A stretch of DNA of 64,000 nt from Nocardioides sp. Soil797. Its GTDB lineage: Bacteria; Actinomycetota; Actinomycetes; Propionibacteriales; Nocardioidaceae. Position 1 is the first letter of the stretch. Each line of letters opens with the position of its first letter. The translations under genes were made by a program, and so were the position numbers. This document shows, piece by piece, positions 1 through 7,451 of this stretch. The notes below the pieces were generated by a model, which saw only the letters and a list, made by a program, of their open reading frames with translations, searched no databases and had not been told where the DNA came from. The stretch spans positions 1 through 64,000 of the forward strand of contig LMSR01000018.1 in the NCBI GenBank assembly GCA_001429555.1, read 5' to 3'.

Positions 1-1
1 G

Positions 2-40
2 GTCACCGATACCGGAACCCTCGAACTCACCCAAGAACCC
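2..40 (+). CDS. Possible C-terminal tail of a truncated upstream gene
   Basis: Reading from base 2 gives a short open stretch ending VTDTGTLELTQEP and then TGA. Nothing upstream is visible, so this is only a possible 3' end of a gene that starts outside the window. The acidic/threonine composition looks protein-like, but no family can be assigned. The following 200 bases hold no convincing gene. Confidence 0.25.
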
Positions 41-247
41 TGAGCCCGCCCAAGAAGCACCGGCCGAACAAGCACCACCACGACAGCAGGCCCACACCAC
101 GGCTCCCGACCAAGCTGGAGCCCGGTGACTGGGCCTACTGCCACGCCACGAGCGCGAACCCTGTCGCTCGAGCAATGAGTGTCCCGGTGGGTCTTGGTGG
201 GCGCCAGCCGAAACCCGCTGGCGCCGACCGGGATAATGGGTGGCGTT

Positions 248-3200
248 GTGCAGCCAGACCTGAAGATCACCTACCCCGACCTGCCCGTCAGCGACCGTCG
301 CGACGACATCGCGGCGGCGATTCGCGACCACCAGGTGGTGATCGTGGCCGGCGAGACCGGCTCCGGCAAGACCACCCAGCTGCCCAAGATCTGTCTCGAG
401 CTGGGCCGTGGCCGAGGTGGTCGCGAGGGCAAGCTGATCGGACACACCCAACCTCGCAGGATCGCCGCCCGGTCGGTCGCGGAGCGGATCGCCGAGGAGC
501 TCGGCACCGAGCTGGGCGACGTCGTCGGCTACCAGGTCAGGTTCACTGACCGTACGTCGCGCAGCTCGCGCGTGAAGCTGATGACGGACGGGATCCTCCT
601 CGCCGAGCTCCAGCGCGACCGGATGCTCAAGAAGTACGACACCCTGATCATCGACGAGGCCCACGAGCGCAGCCTCAACATCGACTTCATTCTCGGCTAC
701 CTCAAGGGGCTGCTGCCCAAGCGGCCCGACCTGAAACTGATCATCACCTCGGCGACCATCGATCCCGAGCGCTTCGCGCGCCACTTCGCGGACCCCCGCG
801 GCAAGCCGGCGCCGATCATCGAGGTCTCGGGTCGCACCTACCCGGTCGAGATCCGCTACCGGCCGCTGGTCTCGACAGGCTCGACTGGCGAAGGGGGCTC
901 GACCGGCGAAGGGAGCACCGGCGAAGGCGGCCCGACGGACCGTCAGGACTCGACAGACGCGGAGGGCGAGGTCGTCGTACGCGACCAGACCGAAGCCATC
1001 GGCGAGGCCGTCAAGGAGCTCTCCGCCGAGGGGCCCGGCGACATCCTGGTCTTCCTGCCCGGCGAGCGAGAGATCCGCGACACCGCCGACGCCCTCGGCG
1101 AGCTCAACCTGCGCAACCCGCTCGAGATCGTGCCGCTCTACTCCCGGCTCTCCTCGGCCGAGCAGCACCGCGTCTTCGAGACACCGAAGTCGGGCCGCGG
1201 GCGCCGTGTTGTCCTCGCCACCAACGTCGCGGAGACCTCGCTGACGGTTCCCGGCATCCGCTACGTCGTGGACTCCGGCGTCGCGCGCATCTCGCGCTAC
1301 TCGGTGCGTACGAAGGTGCAACGACTGCCGATCGAGCCGATCAGCCAGGCCTCGGCCAACCAACGCTCCGGTCGCTGCGGTCGCGTCGCGGCCGGTGTGG
1401 CGATCCGGCTCTATTCGGAGGAGGACTTCGAGAGTCGTCCCGAGTTCACCGAGCCGGAGATCCTGCGCACCAACCTGGCGTCGGTGATCCTGCAGATGAC
1501 GTCGCTGGGCCTGGGCGACGTGGGTCGATTCCCCTTCGTCGAGCCGCCGGACAAGCGCAACGTGCAGGCCGGGACGCAGCTGCTCGAAGAGCTCGGCGCG
1601 ATCAGCACGGGTGGTCTCGAGACGGCTCGTCCCTCGCCTCATCAGGCACCGTCCCCGACGGGGGCTGAGGAGCGAGTGCCAGCGAGCGTCTCGAAACCCC
1701 GGCGGCAACAAGGCGCCGGCAACCACGTTCGGCGGCTGACCAGGCTCGGGCGCCGGCTGGCCCGACTGCCGATCGACCCGCGCCTGGGCCGGATGATCCT
1801 CGAGGCCGAACGTCTTGGCTGCGTGCGCGAGGTGATCGTGATCGCGGCGGCCCTGTCGCTGCAGGACCCGCGCGAGCGCCCGGCCGAGCTGCAGGCCCAG
1901 GCCGACCAACAGCACGCGCGCTTCAAGGATCCCGAGTCGGACTTCATGTCATGGCTCAACCTGTGGCGCTACATCAAGGAGCAGCAGAAGGAGCTCTCCT
2001 CCAGCGCATTCCGCCGGATGTGCAAGCGTGAGTTCCTCAACTATCTCCGGATCCGCGAGTGGCAGGACTTCGAGTCCCAGCTTCGTCAGGTCTGCAAGGA
2101 GATGACGGTCGAGGCCGGCCATCCTGCCGACCAGCCCGACGCCGACGGCATCCACCAGGCACTGCTCTCCGGACTGCTCTCCCACATCGGAGCCCTCGAG
2201 GAGAAGGAGAAGGAGGGTCGCGGCCGCAAGCCGATGCGCGAATACCTCGGCGCCCGCGGCGCGAAGTTCGCGATCTTCCCCGGCTCCGGGCTGAAGGGGA
2301 AGAACCCCCAGTTCCTGATGGCTGCCGAGCTCGTCGAGACCGGTCGCCTGTGGGCCCGACAGAACGCCGCGATCAAGCCCGAGTGGGCCGAGAGCCTCGG
2401 CTCACACCTGGTCAAGCGCAACTACTCCGAGCCGCACTGGTCGGCCAAGCGCGCCGCCGTGATGGCCCGCGAGCGGGTCACCCTGTACGGCGTACCGCTG
2501 GTGGCAGATCGCCTGGTCAACTATGGCAAGGTCGATCGCGAGCTGGCCCGTGAGCTCTTCATCCGCCACGCGCTGGTGTACGGCGAGTGGCCGGCCCTGG
2601 AGACGGGGCGACACAAGTTCTTCGCCAAGAACAAGGCATTGCTCGAGCAGGCCGAGGAGCTCGAGCACCGAGCCAGGCGCCGCGACATCGTGGTCGACGA
2701 ACACACGCTCTTCGACTTCTACGACGCGCGCATCGGCGCCGACGTGGTCAGTGGCGCGCACTTCGACACGTGGTGGAAGAAGGAGCGGCAGAAGAACGGG
2801 AACCTGCTGACCTTCGATCCGACCATGCTCACCCACGACACTGCGGCGGAGGTGCAGGCCGACGACTACCCGGAGGTCTGGCATGCCGAGGGGCTGACCT
2901 TTCCGATCGGCTACCACTTCGAACCGGGCACTGCCGACGACGGCCTGACCATCGACGTGCCCGTGGCCACCCTGAACCGGGTCGAGGCCGAGCAGTTCAG
3001 CTGGAACGTGCCGGGCCTGCGCGAGGAGCTGGTCACGTCGCTGATCCGTAGCCTGCCGAAGAACCTGCGGGTCAACTTCGTGCCCGCGCCCAACAAGGCA
3101 CGCGAGTTCCTGACTGCCGTCCCCGCCGGTGACGAGCCGTTGCTGGAGTCGTTGGAGCGTTGGTTCCGGGCGACCACCGGTGTCGTCGTGCCGCACGACG

Positions 3201-4216
3201 CGTGGGACTGGACCAAGGTGCCCGAGCACCTGCGCCCCACCTTCCGTGTGGTCGACGAGTCCGGCCGCGAGCAGGGCCGGGGCAAGGACCTCGAGGCCTT
3301 GAAGGAGCCACTGCGCCCGAAGTTCGCCGCCGCGATGGCCGAGGTCGCCGCCGACTCCGGCCTCACGGTCACCGGGCAGACGGCGTGGACCTTCGCGACG
3401 ATCGAGTCGGACTTCACCCAGACCCGGGCCGGGCACGAGGTGCGCGGCTACCCCGCGCTCGTCGACGAGGGCTCGAGCGTGGGGCTCCAGGTCTTCGGCT
3501 CGGCCGACGAGCAGGAGGCCCGGCACCGTCTCGGCGTACGCCGTCTGCTGTTGCTCAACACGTTGTCACCGGTCAAGGAGATCCTCGACTCGCTGGGAAA
3601 CGCGGAGAAGCTGGCGTTGGCCGGGTCGCCCTACCCGACTGTCGCCGAGCTGCTCGAGGACTGTCGCGCTGCCGTCGTGCAGCAGGCGGTCGACGCCCGG
3701 TCGCCCGTGCGCGACGACGACGCGTACGCCGCCCTGCTGGCCGTCGTCGAGCGCGACCTGCCGGCGCAGGTCCGTGGTGTGATGCACGACGTGTTCCGGG
3801 TGCTCGAGGCCTGGCGTCGGACCGACAAGACGCTCAGCGGCCGCGCCGACATGACCACCTTGTCGGCCATCGCGGACATGCGCGCGCAGCTCGACCGGTT
3901 GGTGCATCGAGGCTTCATCTCCGACGCCGGCACCGACCAGTTGCGGCAGCTGCCGCGCTACCTTGCCGCGATCGACGTACGCCGAGAGCGGCTGGAGTCA
4001 CAGCTGGGCAAGGACCGGCAGCTGATGGACCAGATCGGCGAGCTGCAGGACGCCTGGTCGCACCGGATGGCGGCACTGCCCGAGGGGCGTCCGCCGGGGG
4101 AGGGCCTGCGCACGGTGCGGTGGATGCTGGAGGAATACCGGGTCTCCTTGTGGGCCCAGCACCTCGGCACCGCGCAGACCGTCAGCGACGCCCGGATCCG
4201 CAAGGCCCTCGGCTGA
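248..4216 (+). CDS. hrpA: ATP-dependent RNA helicase HrpA (DEAH box)
   Basis: This is a DEAH-box RNA helicase of the HrpA family, about 1322 aa from the GTG chosen here; E. coli HrpA is about 1300 aa. HrpA proteins remodel mRNA or ribosome complexes in the cytoplasm. Visible motifs are Walker A GETGSGKTT (residues 35-43), DEAH (136-139), SAT (168-170) and a QRSGRCGR motif VI, followed by the helicase-associated region and the long HrpA-type C-terminus. The GTG at 248 follows a consensus-like GATAAT at 232-237; the in-frame ATG at 236 would overlap that box. Two insertions interrupt conserved sequence: an STGEGG-rich stretch (residues 208-237) and a palindromic repeat-derived stretch (456-484). 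The family call is secure; the start is not. Confidence 0.93.
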   Translation: MQPDLKITYPDLPVSDRRDDIAAAIRDHQVVIVAGETGSGKTTQLPKICLELGRGRGGREGKLIGHTQPRRIAARSVAERIAEELGTELGDVVGYQVRFTDRTSRSSRVKLMTDGILLAELQRDRMLKKYDTLIIDEAHERSLNIDFILGYLKGLLPKRPDLKLIITSATIDPERFARHFADPRGKPAPIIEVSGRTYPVEIRYRPLVSTGSTGEGGSTGEGSTGEGGPTDRQDSTDAEGEVVVRDQTEAIGEAVKELSAEGPGDILVFLPGEREIRDTADALGELNLRNPLEIVPLYSRLSSAEQHRVFETPKSGRGRRVVLATNVAETSLTVPGIRYVVDSGVARISRYSVRTKVQRLPIEPISQASANQRSGRCGRVAAGVAIRLYSEEDFESRPEFTEPEILRTNLASVILQMTSLGLGDVGRFPFVEPPDKRNVQAGTQLLEELGAISTGGLETARPSPHQAPSPTGAEERVPASVSKPRRQQGAGNHVRRLTRLGRRLARLPIDPRLGRMILEAERLGCVREVIVIAAALSLQDPRERPAELQAQADQQHARFKDPESDFMSWLNLWRYIKEQQKELSSSAFRRMCKREFLNYLRIREWQDFESQLRQVCKEMTVEAGHPADQPDADGIHQALLSGLLSHIGALEEKEKEGRGRKPMREYLGARGAKFAIFPGSGLKGKNPQFLMAAELVETGRLWARQNAAIKPEWAESLGSHLVKRNYSEPHWSAKRAAVMARERVTLYGVPLVADRLVNYGKVDRELARELFIRHALVYGEWPALETGRHKFFAKNKALLEQAEELEHRARRRDIVVDEHTLFDFYDARIGADVVSGAHFDTWWKKERQKNGNLLTFDPTMLTHDTAAEVQADDYPEVWHAEGLTFPIGYHFEPGTADDGLTIDVPVATLNRVEAEQFSWNVPGLREELVTSLIRSLPKNLRVNFVPAPNKAREFLTAVPAGDEPLLESLERWFRATTGVVVPHDAWDWTKVPEHLRPTFRVVDESGREQGRGKDLEALKEPLRPKFAAAMAEVAADSGLTVTGQTAWTFATIESDFTQTRAGHEVRGYPALVDEGSSVGLQVFGSADEQEARHRLGVRRLLLLNTLSPVKEILDSLGNAEKLALAGSPYPTVAELLEDCRAAVVQQAVDARSPVRDDDAYAALLAVVERDLPAQVRGVMHDVFRVLEAWRRTDKTLSGRADMTTLSAIADMRAQLDRLVHRGFISDAGTDQLRQLPRYLAAIDVRRERLESQLGKDRQLMDQIGELQDAWSHRMAALPEGRPPGEGLRTVRWMLEEYRVSLWAQHLGTAQTVSDARIRKALG
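868..960 (+). repeat. In-frame repetitive insert in hrpA (site 1)
   Basis: The insert begins with GGTCTCGACAGGCTCGAC and continues as about three imperfect 18-bp tandem units containing GGCGAAGGG. It is translated as repeated S-T-G-E-G-G. It lies between the first and second RecA-like lobes of HrpA. The opening bases match the left arm of the repeat found in hemY at 23287, so it is probably a degenerate member of the same family. Confidence 0.65.
1613..1698 (+). repeat. In-frame palindromic repeat in hrpA (site 2)
   Basis: The left arm starts GGTCTCGAGACGGCTCG and the right arm ends GAGCGTCTCGAAACC. The two arms are approximate reverse complements, so the 86-bp element can fold into a long hairpin. 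It is translated inside HrpA, and its right arm reads A-E-E-R-V-P-A-S-V-S-K-P. The flanking protein (LLEELGAI before, RLTRLGRRLARLPIDPRLGR after) is normally joined by a short linker, which supports insertion. Confidence 0.8.
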
Positions 4217-4364
4217 CCGGCCCTCCAACTGCCACCGTCCCAACCTGTCCCAATCCTCGCGAGTAACGCGGGGTTACGGTCGCTGAACACGTGCTGTGAC
4301 GGGCGATTTCGTCAACAGCACCGCACAAGTGCCGGCGTACGGCGCACACCTCACCGCCCGCGAG

Positions 4365-4370
4365 TACCGT
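4365..4370 (+). promoter_or_regulatory. -10 box TACCGT of a leaderless gene
   Basis: TACCGT ends 6 nt before the GTG start at 4377. This is the spacing expected when transcription begins at or next to the start codon. Confidence 0.55.
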
Positions 4371-4376
4371 GGCGGA

Positions 4377-4964
4377 GTGAGTCAGCGACCCCACCACAAG
4401 CCGAGCGTGCAGCCCGCCCAGTTCTTCGACGAGGTGATCGGCGGCACCGACCCCGCGCTCGTCTCGGAGGCGGCCGATCGTGCGGCGGTCCTGATCGTGC
4501 GTGGCGCACGCACCAGTGCTGACCTGGAGATCGCCGACCGGGTGCTGCACCTGGCCGACACCGAGGGGATGGAGACGCTGGCCGACCTGTGGGCAGGTGC
4601 ATCGGCGGATTCGTTGGCCGGGTGCCTGTGGCGTCTCTATGTGCTGCGGGCCTGGGTGCACGCCTCACCCCAGCAAGCCGCGCAGCAGTTCGAGGCGGGC
4701 CGCACGAGTGCCCAGGTGGCCAGAGTCGTCGCCGGTGTGGCTGATCCGCCCGGACCCGACCAGCTCAGGGCGATGATCGACACCACGTTGGCCGGGATCG
4801 CCGAGCGTGACTTTGCCGACGTACTCCTGCGAGCCGCGGCATTTGCGCGGGTGGTCGCGGCGGGTAGAGCTCATCTGCAGGCGTTCGACGCGCGTCAGAT
4901 GTTGCTGCTGTCCGAACAACTCGAGGCCGCCGCCCACAAGGAACTCGCCGGAGACCTGGTCTGA
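4377..4964 (+). CDS. Conserved hypothetical protein, 195 aa
   Basis: I do not recognise the family. The product is predicted to be cytoplasmic and alpha-helical, with alanine- and leucine-rich helices, no signal peptide and no membrane segment. The GTG start at 4377 is preferred over an in-frame ATG at 4296 because a TACCGT -10-like box ends 6 nt upstream and the extra N-terminus looks like translated promoter sequence. The phrase FFDEVIGGTDPALVSEAADRAA opens the conserved-looking part. The stop codon sits inside the Shine-Dalgarno region (GAGGAGG) of the next small ORF, so the two are probably co-transcribed. Confidence 0.7.
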   Translation: MSQRPHHKPSVQPAQFFDEVIGGTDPALVSEAADRAAVLIVRGARTSADLEIADRVLHLADTEGMETLADLWAGASADSLAGCLWRLYVLRAWVHASPQQAAQQFEAGRTSAQVARVVAGVADPPGPDQLRAMIDTTLAGIAERDFADVLLRAAAFARVVAAGRAHLQAFDARQMLLLSEQLEAAAHKELAGDLV

Positions 4965-4974
4965 GGAGGATCAC

Positions 4975-5118
4975 GTGGCCAGGTGGAAGAGTGAGCCCGC
5001 GGACGACCAGCCGTCGGGGCGCAACCGCGGGAGTGCGGCTGACCGCCGGCGATTCACGACGAGTGGAGTACGCCGGACCGGGAGCGCCTCACGGCGCGTG
5101 GCCGCTCGTAGCGGCTAA
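4975..5118 (+). CDS. Small basic protein, 47 aa
   Basis: A GTG-started ORF of 47 codons lies 10 nt after the previous stop, with a strong GAGGAGG ribosome-binding site that overlaps that stop. The product is very basic (many R, plus S and G) and has no recognisable domain. Its 3' end, including the stop codon, lies inside a large inverted repeat (5065-5155). It may be a real small protein coupled to the upstream gene, or the reading frame may be incidental to a structured RNA. No function is proposed. Confidence 0.45.
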   Translation: MARWKSEPADDQPSGRNRGSAADRRRFTTSGVRRTGSASRRVAARSG

Positions 5119-5155
5119 TTTTGGGACCCGGGGCTGCCGCGGTCCGGCGTACTCC
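5065..5155. repeat. 15-bp perfect inverted repeat enclosing two smaller hairpins
   Basis: GGAGTACGCCGGACC (5065-5079) pairs perfectly with GGTCCGGCGTACTCC (5141-5155). The 61-nt loop contains GCCGCTCGTAGCGGC (5101-5115) as a second hairpin. It may act as a terminator or as an RNA structure between the 47-aa ORF and the MazF-like gene. Confidence 0.7.
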
Positions 5156-5204
5156 CAAGAGTTTAATCCCCCGATCAACCATCACCCAGCGGAGAGCACT
5201 CTTC

Positions 5205-5210
5205 TAGGGT
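5205..5210 (+). promoter_or_regulatory. -10 box TAGGGT of a leaderless gene
   Basis: TAGGGT is followed by 7 nt and then the ATG at 5218. There is no Shine-Dalgarno sequence. This pattern decides the start of the MazF-like gene. Confidence 0.6.
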
Positions 5211-5217
5211 GGCCTGC

Positions 5218-5601
5218 ATGGAACCGACGTACGCACCTGAGGTCGACGGCGAGCCTGATCCGGGCGAGGTGGTGTGGGGGTGGGTGCCCTACGAGGAGGA
5301 CGCCAGCCAGGGCAAGGACCGCCCGGTCCTGCTGTTGGCGAAGGACGGCGACGAGTGGCTGGCCCTGCAGCTGACCTCCAAGGACCACGACCGCGACCAG
5401 GCGCAGGAGGCCGAGGTCGGCCGATTCTGGATGGACGTCGGCACCGGCGACTGGGACCGCGAGCACCGCCCCAGCGAAGTGCGGCTGAACCGCCTCCTGC
5501 GGCTGCCCGATGCCGACCTGCGGCGTGAGGGTGCCGCGCTCGACAAGGCTACCTTCGACGCGGTCGTGGCGGCTGCGCGGCAGTACGTCGACCTCGGCTG
5601 A
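5218..5601 (+). CDS. PemK/MazF-like protein (orphan toxin-fold gene)
   Basis: The 127-aa product resembles the PemK/MazF family found alone in many actinobacteria. PGEVVWGWVPYEED is the start of the SH3-like barrel, and GKDRPVLLL (residues 32-40) is the typical family signature. Classical MazF proteins cleave mRNA at short motifs and pair with an antitoxin encoded just upstream. Here the upstream 47-aa basic ORF does not look like a MazE-type antitoxin. The gene appears leaderless and has its own promoter. It may be a non-toxic or non-canonical family member, and activity cannot be judged from sequence. Confidence 0.7.
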   Translation: MEPTYAPEVDGEPDPGEVVWGWVPYEEDASQGKDRPVLLLAKDGDEWLALQLTSKDHDRDQAQEAEVGRFWMDVGTGDWDREHRPSEVRLNRLLRLPDADLRREGAALDKATFDAVVAAARQYVDLG

Positions 5602-5662
5602 CCGACCGCGCGGAACGACAACCGCCCTGACGTGCAGCATCGACGCGTTCGGCGTACGTCGG

Positions 5663-5668
5663 TAGCGT
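5663..5668 (+). promoter_or_regulatory. -10 box TAGCGT of a leaderless gene
   Basis: TAGCGT is followed by 7 nt and the ATG at 5676, with no ribosome-binding site between them. Confidence 0.6.
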
Positions 5669-5675
5669 CTGCACC

Positions 5676-6539
5676 ATGCAGACACGCAAGCTCGGCGACC
5701 GGACCGTCAGTGCCATCGGACTCGGCGGGATGCCGCTGTCCCGCAATCGCTTCGCCACCGGGGAGCTGCCGCCCCGCGACGAAGCCATCGCCACGGTGCA
5801 CGCGGCCCTCGAGGCTGGCGTGAACTTCATCGACACCGCCGACTGCTACGCCCCCGACGGGCCCGGCTTGGGCCACAACGAGGAGCTCATCGCCGAGGCC
5901 CTGCGCGCAGCGGGGTCGCCCGACGTCTTCATCGCCACCAAGGGCGGCATCCGTCGGGAAGGGGCCGACTGGCCGGTCGACGGGCGCCCCGAGTGGATCC
6001 GCAAGGCCGTGCACGGCTCCCTCGAGCGCCTCGGCGTCGAGTCGATCGACCTCTATCAACACCACCGCCCCGACCCGGAGGTTCCCTACGCCGAGACCAT
6101 CGGCGCCTTCAAGGAGTTGTACGACGAGGGGCTGGTGCAGCGGGTCGGCCTGTCGAATGCGGACCCCGCCCAGATCAGAGAAGCCCACGACATTCTCGGT
6201 GACGCCCTTGTCGCCGTGCAGAATCAGTTCAGCCCGAGCTTCCGCAGCAGCGAGCCCGAGCTCGACCTGTGTGAGGAGCTGGGCCTGGCGTTCCTGCCGT
6301 GGAGTCCGATGGGCGGCATGCGCCATGCCGCCGACCTGGCCGACGACTTCAAGGCGTTCGCGGAGATCGGGCAGGCTCACGGCGTGAGCCCCCAACAGGT
6401 GTGCATCGCCTGGTTGCTGGCGCGCTCGCCCAACGTGATCCCGATCCCCGGAGCCAGTCGGCCGGAGTCGATCCGCGACACCGCCGCGGCAACGCACCTC
6501 GAGCTGAGCGAGGAAGAGCTGGCCGAGCTCAACCGTTAG
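5676..6539 (+). CDS. Aldo/keto reductase
   Basis: This 287-aa protein is an NADPH-dependent aldo/keto reductase with the TIM-barrel layout of the family. The catalytic tetrad is visible as D53 and Y58 (FIDTADCYAP), K89 (IATKGG) and H130 (DLYQHH). The C-terminal part IPIPGASRPESIRD matches the cofactor-binding segment. Substrate is unknown; it resembles the general oxidoreductases of the AKR superfamily. The start is fixed by a leaderless -10 box, and the gene ends 5 bp from the convergent lipoprotein gene. Confidence 0.92.
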   Translation: MQTRKLGDRTVSAIGLGGMPLSRNRFATGELPPRDEAIATVHAALEAGVNFIDTADCYAPDGPGLGHNEELIAEALRAAGSPDVFIATKGGIRREGADWPVDGRPEWIRKAVHGSLERLGVESIDLYQHHRPDPEVPYAETIGAFKELYDEGLVQRVGLSNADPAQIREAHDILGDALVAVQNQFSPSFRSSEPELDLCEELGLAFLPWSPMGGMRHAADLADDFKAFAEIGQAHGVSPQQVCIAWLLARSPNVIPIPGASRPESIRDTAAATHLELSEEELAELNR

Positions 6540-6544
6540 GAGGG

Positions 6545-7339
6545 TCAGCCCAGCTTCTTCGCCACCGCGCGAGCAGCCTGCTGGGCGGGCTCCTGGCCGG
6601 CTTCGTAGTTGTAGTCCTGGCCCTCGTTGTCGATCAGCACGACCGAGAGGTGCGGGCCGGAGCGGTTCACCGCGACGCCGTTGAAGTGGTGCACGTCAGC
6701 GTCCTCCTTGCCGAACTGCACCAGGTAGGTGAAGGCCTTGCCGGTACTGACCTTCGCCGCCTGGATCGGATTGATCTTCTCGACGTCGGCGTTGAGCTGG
6801 GCGGCGCAGTCACGGTGCCAACCGCGCAGGACCTGCTCGGCGCGCCAGGCCGACTTCGCATCAGCGAAGGTGGCGATCAGCTGGTACGCCTCCTGGGCAC
6901 CCTCGGAGGTGAAGCTGCGCACCCAGGCCTCCTCGGCGCCGGAGTCCACCAAGGCGAACTTCGCGCAGTCGCCGAAGGGCTTCCCGTCCTCGGGCTTCGT
7001 GCCGGCCTCGGACCAGACCGTGACGTCGTTGAGGCCGGGCATCTCGTCCGCACTCAGGAACAGGTCGTCGACGGGGGAGCCGGAAGCAGGATCCGACGGG
7101 TCGGAGTCGGACGAGCTCGGCGGCGCCGAGGTCACCTCGACCGGGTCGGTGCTCTCGGGTGTCGACGCACTGGCTGACTCGGAGGCCTCGCGCGACGGCG
7201 TCACCGAGGACGAGACGTCGTCCCCGGAGGCATCGGAGCCGTCGTCGTCCGAGCCGCACGAGGTGAGGACAAGAGTTGCCAGGAACGTTGCCGCGACTGC
7301 CGCGGCGCCCCGGCGGAAGGCACTGAGTGGTCTCGTCAT
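6545..7339 (-). CDS. Lipoprotein with PknH-like sensor-type domain
   Basis: The 264-aa product has an N-terminal signal peptide ending in a lipobox LTSC (Cys28), a Ser/Asp/Glu-rich linker to about residue 95, and then a compact domain with two cysteines (FGDCAKF and HRDCAAQL). Its pattern (LSADEMPGL..., SAWRAEQVLRGWHRDC) resembles the PknH-like extracellular/sensor domains of actinobacterial lipoproteins. It is probably anchored outside the membrane; ligand unknown. A leaderless TAGGGT promoter lies directly upstream. Confidence 0.75.
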   Translation of the reverse strand: MTRPLSAFRRGAAAVAATFLATLVLTSCGSDDDGSDASGDDVSSSVTPSREASESASASTPESTDPVEVTSAPPSSSDSDPSDPASGSPVDDLFLSADEMPGLNDVTVWSEAGTKPEDGKPFGDCAKFALVDSGAEEAWVRSFTSEGAQEAYQLIATFADAKSAWRAEQVLRGWHRDCAAQLNADVEKINPIQAAKVSTGKAFTYLVQFGKEDADVHHFNGVAVNRSGPHLSVVLIDNEGQDYNYEAGQEPAQQAARAVAKKLG

Positions 7340-7345
7340 GCGGTC

Positions 7346-7351
7346 ACCCTA
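7346..7351 (-). promoter_or_regulatory. -10 box TAGGGT of the lipoprotein gene
   Basis: On the minus strand TAGGGT is followed by 6 nt and the ATG at 7339. Confidence 0.6.
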
Positions 7352-7451
7352 GAGGCTCATCCGACGCCGAACGTGTGTGCTGGCAACGGCTCTTGGGGTG
7401 TGTCCCGATATCGTGGGCCGACATGTTGTTTCAACGAGAGGGCGTCTGAGC

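Noticed and set aside
179..247. N-terminal extension of HrpA from the ATG at 179
   Set aside because: The added residues are not HrpA-like and the extension covers the GATAAT box; a start at 236 or 248 fits better.
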